The notes under the pieces were generated by a model. It saw only the letters and a program-made list of their open reading frames with translations. It did not search any database and had not been told where the DNA came from. Source: Emergomyces orientalis (lineage: Eukaryota > Ascomycota > Eurotiomycetes > Onygenales > Ajellomycetaceae). Taken from it: 12,490 nucleotides of DNA. Both the position numbers and the translations under genes were made by a program. This document shows, piece after piece, positions 1-8,460 of this stretch. The DNA lies in assembly GCA_002110485.1 (NCBI GenBank), contig MOWL01000062.1, positions 1 to 12,490 on the forward strand, read 5' to 3'. Every line of letters starts with the position of its first letter. The first letter of the stretch is position 1.

Positions 1-89
1 CTATTGCTGGTGCAGAATCTGCAATAGGTTTTAGTATATTAGTAGCTTTTTATAGATTAAGAGGTAGTATTGCAATACAATATTCATAA
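1..89 (+). CDS. nad4L: NADH dehydrogenase subunit 4L, 3' fragment (left copy)
   Basis: Only the last 29 codons are present because the window begins inside the gene. The frame reads IAGAESAIG then ILVAFYRLRGSIAIQYS and ends at TAA 87-89, which shares its last base with the nad5 ATG. It matches the complete right copy except near 29-35, where the bases read GGTTTTAG instead of GGTTTAGG. That turns GLG into GFS and looks like an offset pair of one-base errors at a poorly supported edge. Subunit role is given under the complete copy. Confidence 0.85.
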   Translation, partial: IAGAESAIGFSILVAFYRLRGSIAIQYS

Positions 90-2065
90 TGTATTTAGTT
101 ATTATTATTTTACCATTATTAGGTTCAATTTTTTCAGGTTTTTTTTGGTAGAAATTTAGGAACTAAAGGAGCCAATTAATTACATCTAGCTCTATTATAA
201 TAACAACTTTTTTTGCTTTATTAGCTTTTATAGAAGTAGGTTATAATAATATACCTGTAACTATAGATTTAATAAGATGAATAGATTCAGAATCTCTTAA
301 TGTTAATTGAGGTTTTTATTATGATAGTTTAACTGTTTCTATGTTAATACCAGTATTAATTGTTTCTAGTCTAGTTCACATATATTCTATAGGTTATATG
401 AGCCATGATCCACACAATCAAAGATTTTTTAGTTATTTAAGTTTATTCACTTTTATGATGATTATTCTAGTAACAGCTAATAATTATTTATTGATGTTTT
501 TAGGTTGAGAAGGTGTTGGAGTTTGCTCATACTTATTAATAAATTTTTGATTTACTAGAATAGCTGCAAATCAAAGCTCTATTTCAGCTTTTTTAACTAA
601 TAGAGTAGGAGATTGTTTTTTAATGATAGGTATGTTTATAATTATATGATCTTTTGGTAATATAAATTATTCAACAATATTTTCCATAGCTCCATATTTA
701 AATAATAACATTATTACTTTAATTGGTATTTGTTTATTAATAGGTGCTATGGCTAAAAGTTCTCAGATAGGTCTTCACGTTTGATTGCCCCAAGCTATGG
801 AAGGACCTACACCAGTATCTGCTTTAATCCACGCTGCGACAATGGTTACAGCTGGTGTATATTTATTAATGAGATCTTCACCTTTAATAGAATACAGTTC
901 TACTGTATTATTACTTTGTTTATGAGTAGGGGCTATAACAACTGTATTTAGTTCAGTTATAGGTTTATTTCAACAAGATATTAAGAAAGTTATAGCTTAT
1001 TCTACTATGAGCCAATTAGGTATGATGGTTATAGCGATCGGTCTATCATCATATAATATTGCTTTATTTCATTTAGTAAATCATGCTTTTTATAAAGCAC
1101 TTTTATTTTTAGGTGCTGGTGCAATCATACATTCAGTAGCAGATAATCAAGATTTTAGAAAATTTGGTGGTTTAAAGGCTTTTTTACCTTTAATTTATTC
1201 AGTTATGTTAATAGCTTCTTTAAGTTTAGCTGCTATTCCTTTTATGACCGGATTTTATTCTAAAGATTTTATTCTAGAATCTGCTTATGGTCAATTTTAT
1301 TTATCTAGTATTATTGTCTATTTTTTAGCTACTATTGGTGCTATGTTTACTACACTATATTCAGTAAAAGTTTTATATTTAACTTTTTTAAGTAATCCTA
1401 ATGGACCTTTAATTACTTATAAAAAAGCTGATCAAGGTGATTTATTTATTAATTTACCTTTAATTATATTAGCTATTTTTTCTATTTTTTTTGGTTATTT
1501 AACTAAAGATTTGTTTATAGGTTTAGCTACTGGTTTTTTTTCTGATAATAGTTTATTTATTCATCCTTTACATGAATGTATGTTAGAGACTGAATTTGCT
1601 GTTTCTACTTTTTTTAAATTATTGCCTTTTATTCTTACTATTAGCTTAAGCTTTATTTCTATACTTTTTTCAGAATTTTTTGGTTTATTTCTTATTAAAT
1701 TTAAATATACTAAATTAGGTTATAATTTATTTAGTTTCTTTAATCAAAGATTTCTTATAGAACTTTTTTATAATAATTATATTACTGATGTTGTTTTAAA
1801 TTTAGGTGGTCAAACTACAAAAGTTCTTGATAAAGGTTCTGTAGAATTTTTAGGACCTTATGGTTTAGAAAAAAGTCTATTAGCTTTAAGTAATAATATA
1901 GGTAGTTTAAGTACTGGTATTATAACTTCTTATGGTTTATACATTTTAATTGGATTTTTTTCTTATATTTCTTTATTTTATTTTAGTTTTATAGATGGTA
2001 ATATTTTATTACTTTTATTGTTTACTATTTTTACTCTTTTTAATAAAGCTTATAATAAAAGTTAG
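89..2065 (+). CDS. nad5: NADH dehydrogenase subunit 5, left copy, frameshifted near start
   Basis: This is the left copy of the antiporter-like proton-pumping subunit of complex I. Starting at ATG 89 gives a span of 659 codons, the same as the right copy. Two compensating differences break the N-terminus: the T-run at 139-146 has eight T against seven in the right arm, and an A is missing between 172 and 173 (GCCAATT against GCACAATT). Between them the frame contains TAG and TAA, so as written the protein stops after about 20 residues. From about 175 to the TAG at 2063-2065 the frame is open with TGA as Trp. Conserved residues are present: Glu141 in the GWEGVG motif, Lys223 in AMAKSSQ, and His248 in LIHAATM. 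Sequencing error is more likely than a real pseudogene. Confidence 0.9.
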
Positions 2066-2289
2066 ATCTTATTAGTATATTTTATATTTTCTTAAATTAA
2101 ATAATATAGTATGAAAATTGAGTTTAATAAAAAAAAATTTTTTTATTCTTATATTTCTTTATATTAAAAAATTTTAATTATAATTGAATTTATATCGCTT
2201 GAGTCTGGTGTAATAGACTTATGTTTAAGAGGTTGGCAAAAAGGTTTAAAGTATTAAAATTACTTTAAACAAAAAATTTTTTTTTAGAT
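2066..2289 (+). other. nad5-nad2 intergenic region with hairpins
   Basis: This 224-bp noncoding stretch is almost all A/T and holds two A-run/T-run palindromes: A9T7 near 2129-2144 and A6T9 at 2271-2285, the latter just before the nad2 start. Between them lies a relatively G-rich island (about 2190-2243) with a hairpin TGAGTCT / AGACTTA around an eight-base loop, followed by a perfect 10-bp hairpin at 2244-2270. I tried to fold the island as a tRNA and failed: no acceptor stem and no T-arm. No ORF is supported. Its mirror copy is 8237-8460. Confidence 0.75.
2244..2270 (+). other. Perfect 10-bp hairpin upstream of nad2
   Basis: GTTTAAAGTA (2244-2253) pairs perfectly with TACTTTAAAC (2261-2270) around a seven-base loop, TTAAAAT. 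It ends 19 bp before the nad2 ATG and is followed directly by A6T9. In the nad5-nad2 transcript it could mark an RNA-processing site or shape the nad2 leader. That role is inference. The same structure is at 8256-8282 in the right arm. Confidence 0.6.
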
Positions 2290-3942
2290 ATGTTATTAAC
2301 TTCTATTTTTTCTTTATTATTATCTAATTCCCTCGGATCGAGGCGAGATATTTCTTTATATTATTCCAGAATTGGAATAAATATGTTAATCTTTTGTTTA
2401 TTTCTAAGTTATACTAATTTATATATAACATATTTAGATTTAGGTATAGGACTTTTTGGAGGCTTGTTTAGTATATCTTCAATAACAAGTGTATTTCATA
2501 TATTAATTCTTATACTTACTTTATTAATATTAAATTTAACAAGTTTTTTTCCTAGAACTGTAATAAAATATTATACATTAACTTTAAAAAAATATATAAA
2601 AGATTATTTTAAATTAATAAAAAAAGGAGAACAATATGGAATAATCGAATATACTTTGATTATCTTATTTATAATAATGGGTAGTTTATTATTAATATCA
2701 AGTAATGATTTAGTTTCAGTATATTTATCTATAGAATTACAAAGTTATGGGTTATATTTACTTTGTACAATTTATAGAAATTCAGAATCATCCACATCTT
2801 CAGGTTTAACTTATTTTTTATTAGGAGGTTTATCATCTTGTTTTATTTTATTAGGTATAAGTTTAATATATGCAAATTCTGGTACAACATATTTAGATAA
2901 TTTTTATATAATTACTAACATATCTAATATAATTCCAGGAGAAGAGCTATATTTAATAAGTTCAGATATTGCTACATATATACCTTATTGTTTGTTATTA
3001 ATTACAATAGGTTTTTTATTTAAAATATCTGCAGCTCCATTCCATTTTTGATCACCTGATGTTTATGATGGAATACCTACTATTGTTACTACTTTTGTGT
3101 CTATTATACCAAAAATATCTATTTTAGTTATATTATTTTATTTAGTTCATTTTACAAATAATACTTATATATTAACTGAATATACATGAACATATAGTCT
3201 GTTAATTAGTAGTTTATTATCTTTAATAATAGGAACAGTTATGGGTTTAACACAATTTAGAATTAAAAGATTGTTTGCCTACAGTACTATTTCTCATGTT
3301 GGTTTTTTATTATTAGCATTAAGTATTAATAGTGTTGAATCTATACAATCTTTTATTTTTTACTTAATACAATATAGTATTTCTAATTTAAATGCTTTTT
3401 TTTTATTAATTACTATTGGTTATACTTTATATTTTTTTGAAAATAATAAAATATTTGATAATTATAATATTAATATTAATTTAATAGATAAAAATAATTC
3501 ACCTATACAATTATTAAGTCAAATAAAAGGTTATTTTTATGTAAACCAAATATTAGCTTTAAGTTTAGCTATTACTCTCTTTTCTTTTGCAGGTATTCCA
3601 CCTCTTATAGGTTTTTTTGCTAAACAGATGGTTTTATCTGCAGCTTTACAAGATGGGTTTATTTTTTTATCTTTAATAGCGGTATTTACAAGTGTTATTG
3701 GTGCAGTTTATTATTTAAATATAGTAAAAATTATGTTTTTTGATTTTCATTCATATGAATGAAAAAATCTTATATTTAAATCAATACCTGAAGATGATAT
3801 TAACAAATTACCTTTATCTAGTTCTTTATCTATAATTATCTCTGTACTAACTTTAAGTATTCTATTATTTATGTTTATACCTGACCAAATATTACAATTA
3901 TGTAATATATTATCTCTTATTTTTTTTACATCATTTACTTAA
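2290..3942 (+). CDS. nad2: NADH dehydrogenase subunit 2 (left copy)
   Basis: An open frame of 551 codons (550 residues) under code 4, with TGA Trp codons at 3049, 3187 and 3760, ends at TAA 3940-3942. The product is a hydrophobic antiporter-like subunit of complex I in the mitochondrial inner membrane and contributes to proton pumping. Visible family marks are Glu149 in SIELQSYGLYLL, Lys245 in FKISAAPFHFW followed by SPDVYDGIPT, then RIKRLFAYSTISHVGF and, near the C-terminus, GIPPLIGFFAKQ. The length suits fungal Nad2. The ATG at 2290 is the only start that gives the usual hydrophobic N-terminus with a SRRD motif. Codons for NSLGSRRD sit in a small G+C-rich hairpin. The right copy is in exact register. 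Confidence 0.95.
2331..2343 (+). repeat. G+C-rich mini-hairpin inside nad2
   Basis: CCTCG-GAT-CGAGG is a perfect 5-bp stem with a three-base loop in a genome stretch that is otherwise nearly all A/T. It supplies the codons CTC, GGA, TCG, AGG and CGA, whereas elsewhere arginine is mostly AGA and leucine mostly TTA. The encoded GSRRD looks ordinary for Nad2, so the protein is not disturbed. It resembles the short GC clusters known in yeast mtDNA, but a chance run of rare codons is possible. The right-arm copy is at 8183-8195. Confidence 0.5.
3744..3765. repeat. 22-bp perfect palindrome in nad2
   Basis: The 22 bases are identical to their own reverse complement, centred on CATATG at 3752-3757. 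They encode part of FHSYEWK and include the TGA Trp codon at 3760-3762. A palindrome this long could extrude as a cruciform or form an RNA hairpin. The right arm has it at 6761-6782. Confidence 0.6.
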
Positions 3943-4050
3943 TCTTATTTTTATACATATAACTAGAAAAAAATTTTTTTATTAATAATTTAAATTAGTA
4001 ATAAAAAAAATAAAATAAAATAAAAATCAAGTTTATATATTATTTTTAAT
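3943..4050 (+). other. nad2-cob intergenic region and cob leader
   Basis: This 108-bp spacer of nearly pure A/T holds, in order, a TTTTTATACATA element (3948-3959) just after the nad2 stop, an A7T7 palindrome at 3967-3980, and an AAAAT-type microsatellite at about 4003-4026 leading to the cob ATG. No ORF or tRNA is seen. The mirror copy, 6476-6583, is the same as far as I compared it. Confidence 0.75.
3948..3959 (+). promoter_or_regulatory. Possible 3'-end/processing motif after nad2
   Basis: TTTTTATACATA begins five bases after the nad2 stop. Closely related TTTTTATATACATAAA follows atp9 and cox2 on the - strand. Repetition behind three genes suggests a transcript 3'-end or cleavage signal, as fungal mitochondria use short A/U-rich 3' motifs. 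Base composition makes chance a serious alternative. Confidence 0.3.
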
Positions 4051-5182
4051 ATGAGAATTTTAAAAAAACCGTCCTTTATTAAATATATTAAATTCATATT
4101 TAATTGATTCACCTCAACCTTCTAATATTAGTTATTTATGAAATTTTGGTTCATTATTAGGTCTGTGCTTAGGTATACAGATAATTACAGGTGTAACTTT
4201 AGCTATGCATTACACACCAAGTGTATTAGAAGCTTTTGATTCCGTAGAGCATATTATGCGTGATGTAAATAATGGATGATTAATAAGATATTTACACGCA
4301 AATACAGCTTCAGCTTTTTTTTTTTTAGTTTATTTACATATAGGTAGAGGTTTATATTATGGGTCTTATAAATCACCAAGAACATTAACTTGAAGTATTG
4401 GTACTATTATGTTAATATTAATGATGGGTATAGGTTTCTTGGGTTATGTTTTACCTTACGGTCAAATGAGTTTATGAGGTGCAACAGTTATAACTAATTT
4501 AATGAGTGCTATACCTTGAGTAGGTCAAGATATAGTTGAATTCCTTTGAGGAGGTTTTTCAGTGAATAATGCTACATTAAATAGATTTTTTTCTTTACAT
4601 TTTGTTTTACCTTTTGTTTTAGCTGCTTTAGCTTTAATGCATTTAATTGCATTCCACGATACTGTTGGTTCTGGTAATCCTTTAGGTATCTCTGGTAATT
4701 ACGATAGATTGCCTTTTTCTCCTTATTTTATATTTAAAGATTTAATTACTATTTTTATTTTTATGTTTGTTTTATCTGGATTTGTTTTCTTCATGCCTAA
4801 TGTTTTAGGTGATAGTGAAAATTATGTTATGGCTAATCCTATGCAAACTCCACCTGCTATAGTACCAGAGTGATATCTTTTACCTTTTTATGCTATATTA
4901 AGATCTATACCTAATAAATTATTAGGAGTTATAGCTATGTTTAGTGCTCTTTTAATTTTATTAGTTATGCCTTTTACTGATATATCTAAATTAAGAGGTA
5001 TACAATTTAGACCTTTAAGTAAATTAGCATTTTATATTTTTGTTGCTAATTTTTTTATTTTAATGGTATTAGGAGCTAAACATGTTGAAGCACCTTTTAT
5101 AGAATTAGGTCAAATCAGTACAATTTTATATTTTTCTCATTATTTAATAATAGTACCTTTAATAAGTCTATTAGAAAAATAG
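4051..5182 (+). CDS. cob: Cytochrome b, left copy, frameshifted twice
   Basis: Cytochrome b carries both b hemes of complex III and both quinone sites. The start ATG 4051 is followed by an A-run of seven at 4062-4068, where the right arm has six. The extra A shifts the frame at codon 4-6, and the true frame is regained only by skipping it. After that it is open: His82 and His96 in RYLHANTAS and VYLHIGRG, His183 and His197 in FSLHFVLP and ALMHLIAF, and PEWY at 272-275 (4865-4876), all at canonical positions. Near the end an A-run of five (5175-5179, four in the right arm) creates an early TAG at 5180-5182. This replaces the last eleven residues seen in the right copy. Not open as written, probably through sequence error. 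Confidence 0.9.
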
Positions 5183-5240
5183 TTTAAACAGATTTAGTGA
5201 TTAAGAAAAATTAAGTTATTTTAATTAAAAAAATTTTTTT

Positions 5241-5287
5241 ATTTAATTTTTTTTGTTTTGATTAAAATATTAAAAAAATTTTAAACT
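5241..5287. other. Palindrome spacer forming an imperfect hairpin
   Basis: About 47 bp of pure A/T-rich sequence separate the two arms. It folds on itself: TTTT at 5256-5259 faces AAAA at 5264-5267 around a GATT loop (5260-5263), T8 at 5247-5254 faces A7 at 5272-5278, AA at 5245-5246 faces TT at 5279-5280, and TTT at 5242-5244 faces AAA at 5283-5285, with small bulges. The whole palindrome therefore continues, imperfectly, almost to its centre. This could be the loop of a hairpin terminus, or the point where a DNA end snapped back. If the join is an artefact, this stretch is the natural 3' flank of cob. Confidence 0.7.
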
Positions 5288-5315
5288 AAAAAAAAATTTT
5301 TTAATTAAAAATAAC

Positions 5316-6475
5316 TTAATTTTTCTTAATCACTAAATCTGTTAAACTATTTTCTAATAGACTTATTAAAGGTACTATTATTAAATAATGAGAAAAATAT
5401 AAAATTGTACTGATTTGACCTAATTCTATAAAAGGTGCTTCAACATGTTTAGCTCCTAATACCATTAAAATAAAAAAATTAGCAACAAAAATATAAAATG
5501 CTAATTTACTTAAAGGTCTAAATTGTATACCTCTTAATTTAGATATATCAGTAAAAGGCATAACTAATAAAATTAAAAGAGCACTAAACATAGCTATAAC
5601 TCCTAATAATTTATTAGGTATAGATCTTAATATAGCATAAAAAGGTAAAAGATATCACTCTGGTACTATAGCAGGTGGAGTTTGCATAGGATTAGCCATA
5701 ACATAATTTTCACTATCACCTAAAACATTAGGCATGAAGAAAACAAATCCAGATAAAACAAACATAAAATAAAAATAGTAATTAAATCTTTAAATATAAA
5801 ATAAGGAGAAAAAGGCAATCTATCGTAATTACCAGAGATACCTAAAGGATTACCAGAACCAACAGTATCGTGGAATGCAATTAAATGCATTAAAGCTAAA
5901 GCAGCTAAAACAAAAGGTAAAACAAAATGTAAAGAAAAAAATCTATTTAATGTAGCATTATTCACTGAAAAACCTCCTCAAAGGAATTCAACTATATCTT
6001 GACCTACTCAAGGTATAGCACTCATTAAATTAGTTATAACTGTTGCACCTCATAAACTCATTTGACCGTAAGGTAAAACATAACCCAAGAAACCTATACC
6101 CATCATTAATATTAACATAATAGTACCAATACTTCAAGTTAATGTTCTTGGTGATTTATAAGACCCATAATATAAACCTCTACCTATATGTAAATAAACT
6201 AAAAAAAAAAAAGCTGAAGCTGTATTTGCGTGTAAATATCTTATTAATCATCCATTATTTACATCACGCATAATATGCTCTACGGAATCAAAAGCTTCTA
6301 ATACACTTGGTGTGTAATGCATAGCTAAAGTTACACCTGTAATTATCTGTATACCTAAGCACAGACCTAATAATGAACCAAAATTTCATAAATAACTAAT
6401 ATTAGAAGGTTGAGGTGAATCAATTAAATATGAATTTAATATATTTAATAAAGGACGGTTTTTTAAAATTCTCAT
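5316..6475 (-). CDS. cob: Cytochrome b, right copy, one frameshift
   Basis: The start ATG (6475-6473) leads into MRILKNRPLLN with six A, the open version. The ligands of heme b, His82/His96 and His183/His197, fall at the standard cytochrome b numbers. At 5766-5769 an A-run of four on the + strand should be five, as in the left arm at 4756-4760. The missing base shifts the frame after about residue 235, just past LITIFI. The correct frame resumes downstream, includes PEWY, and ends in SLLENSLTDLVIKKN with TAA 5318-5316, the expected type of C-terminus. Corrected length would be 386 residues, normal for the family. Combining both arms gives an open gene, so the break is probably not biological. 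Confidence 0.9.
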
Positions 6476-6583
6476 ATTAAAAATAATATATAAACTTGAT
6501 TTTTATTTTATTTTATTTTTTTTATTACTAATTTAAATTATTAATAAAAAAATTTTTTTCTAGTTATATGTATAAAAATAAGA
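6476..6583 (-). other. nad2-cob intergenic region (right copy)
   Basis: Mirror of 3943-4050. It holds the AAAAT microsatellite next to the cob start, the A7T7 palindrome at 6546-6559 and the TTTTTATACATA element at 6567-6578 after the nad2 stop. The stretches I compared match the left copy, including run lengths. No gene is seen. Confidence 0.7.
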
Positions 6584-8236
6584 TTAAGTAAATGATGTAA
6601 AAAAAATAAGAGATAATATATTACATAATTGTAATATTTGGTCAGGTATAAACATAAATAATAGAATACTTAAAGTTAGTACAGAGATAATTATAGATAA
6701 AGAACTAGATAAAGGTAATTTGTTAATATCATCTTCAGGTATTGATTTAAATATAAGATTTTTTCATTCATATGAATGAAAATCAAAAAACATAATTTTT
6801 ACTATATTTAAATAATAAACTGCACCAATAACACTTGTAAATACCGCTATTAAAGATAAAAAAATAAACCCATCTTGTAAAGCTGCAGATAAAACCATCT
6901 GTTTAGCAAAAAAACCTATAAGAGGTGGAATACCTGCAAAAGAAAAGAGAGTAATAGCTAAACTTAAAGCTAATATTTGGTTTACATAAAAATAACCTTT
7001 TATTTGACTTAATAATTGTATAGGTGAATTATTTTTATCTATTAAATTAATATTAATATTATAATTATCAAATATTTTATTATTTTCAAAAAAATATAAA
7101 GTATAACCAATAGTAATTAATAAAAAAAAAGCATTTAAATTAGAAATACTATATTGTATTAAGTAAAAAATAAAAGATTGTATAGATTCAACACTATTAA
7201 TACTTAATGCTAATAATAAAAAACCAACATGAGAAATAGTACTGTAGGCAAACAATCTTTTAATTCTAAATTGTGTTAAACCCATAACTGTTCCTATTAT
7301 TAAAGATAATAAACTACTAATTAACAGACTATATGTTCATGTATATTCAGTTAATATATAAGTATTATTTGTAAAATGAACTAAATAAAATAATATAACT
7401 AAAATAGATATTTTTGGTATAATAGACACAAAAGTAGTAACAATAGTAGGTATTCCATCATAAACATCAGGTGATCAAAAATGGAATGGAGCTGCAGATA
7501 TTTTAAATAAAAAACCTATTGTAATTAATAACAAACAATAAGGTATATATGTAGCAATATCTGAACTTATTAAATATAGCTCTTCTCCTGGAATTATATT
7601 AGATATGTTAGTAATTATATAAAAATTATCTAAATATGTTGTACCAGAATTTGCATATATTAAACTTATACCTAATAAAATAAAACAAGATGATAAACCT
7701 CCTAATAAAAAATAAGTTAAACCTGAAGATGTGGATGATTCTGAATTTCTATAAATTGTACAAAGTAAATATAACCCATAACTTTGTAATTCTATAGATA
7801 AATATACTGAAACTAAATCATTACTTGATATTAATAATAAACTACCCATTATTATAAATAAGATAATCAAAGTATATTCGATTATTCCATATTGTTCTCC
7901 TTTTTTTATTAATTTAAAATAATCTTTTATATATTTTTTTAAAGTTAATGTATAATATTTTATTACAGTTCTAGGAAAAAAACTTGTTAAATTTAATATT
8001 AATAAAGTAAGTATAAGAATTAATATATGAAATACACTTGTTATTGAAGATATACTAAACAAGCCTCCAAAAAGTCCTATACCTAAATCTAAATATGTTA
8101 TATATAAATTAGTATAACTTAGAAATAAACAAAAGATTAACATATTTATTCCAATTCTGGAATAATATAAAGAAATATCTCGCCTCGATCCGAGGGAATT
8201 AGATAATAATAAAGAAAAAATAGAAGTTAATAACAT
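6584..8236 (-). CDS. nad2: NADH dehydrogenase subunit 2 (right copy)
   Basis: This is an open 550-residue frame under code 4, from ATG 8236 to TAA 6586-6584, in exact register with the left copy. The three long segments between TGA Trp codons that I compared translate identically in both arms. Family marks are those given for the left copy (Glu149, Lys245, SAAPFHFW). Because this arm is joined to the single-copy genes, it is the better reference if only one nad2 exists. It lies 224 bp after nad5 and 108 bp before cob on the same strand, which fits co-transcription. Confidence 0.95.
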
Positions 8237-8460
8237 ATCTAAAAAAAAATTTTTTGTTTAAAGTAATTTTAATACTTTAAACCTTTTTGCCAACCTCTTA
8301 AACATAAGTCTATTACACCAGACTCAAGCGATATAAATTCAATTATAATTAAAATTTTTTAATATAAAGAAATATAAGAATAAAAAAATTTTTTTTTATT
8401 AAACTCAATTTTCATACTATATTATTTAATTTAAGAAAATATAAAATATACTAATAAGAT
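8237..8460 (-). other. nad5-nad2 intergenic region (right copy)
   Basis: Mirror of 2066-2289, with the 10-bp hairpin at 8256-8282, the G-rich island at about 8283-8336 and A-run/T-run palindromes on either side. The run lengths I compared are equal to those of the left arm, so the structure is not an indel artefact of one copy. No tRNA or ORF is supported. Confidence 0.7.

Larger units (their letters stand above)
1..5240 (+). repeat. Left arm of giant inverted repeat
   Basis: This arm is the reverse complement of about 5288-10525. Base 1 pairs with base 10525, and paired coordinates sum to 10526 through nad5 and nad2, so there is no net length difference over about 3.9 kb. The sum steps to 10527 early in cob, 10528 in mid cob and 10530 beside the spacer, each step marking a one-base indel between arms. 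The arm carries the nad4L 3' end, nad5, nad2 and cob. It runs off the start of the window, so the full repeat length is unknown. Whether it exists in the organism is open: fungal mtDNAs with natural large inverted repeats are known, but fold-back assembly artefacts look the same. Confidence 0.95.

Noticed and set aside
2190..2270. tRNA gene between nad5 and nad2
   Set aside because: One hairpin resembles a D-arm (GTCT/AGAC), but the anticodon loop lacks T33, and no acceptor or T-arm follows in either orientation.
3241..3762. 173-residue ORF as an independent protein
   Set aside because: It is the inner part of Nad2 between two TGA Trp codons. The frame is continuous with 2290-3942 under code 4.
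4003..4026. Tandem repeat array or CRISPR-like repeat upstream of cob
   Set aside because: It is only a short AAAAT microsatellite. No spacer-repeat pattern exists anywhere in the window.
4562..4873. Separate small ORF starting at GTG
   Set aside because: It is residues 171 onward of cytochrome b, cut by a TGA Trp codon at 4871 when read with the standard code. The same applies to 5720-5965 on the other strand.
4937..5182. 81-residue ORF as its own gene, and its 91-residue counterpart at 5316-5591
   Set aside because: Both are the C-terminus of cytochrome b. The differing ends come from the A5/A4 run difference, not from two proteins.
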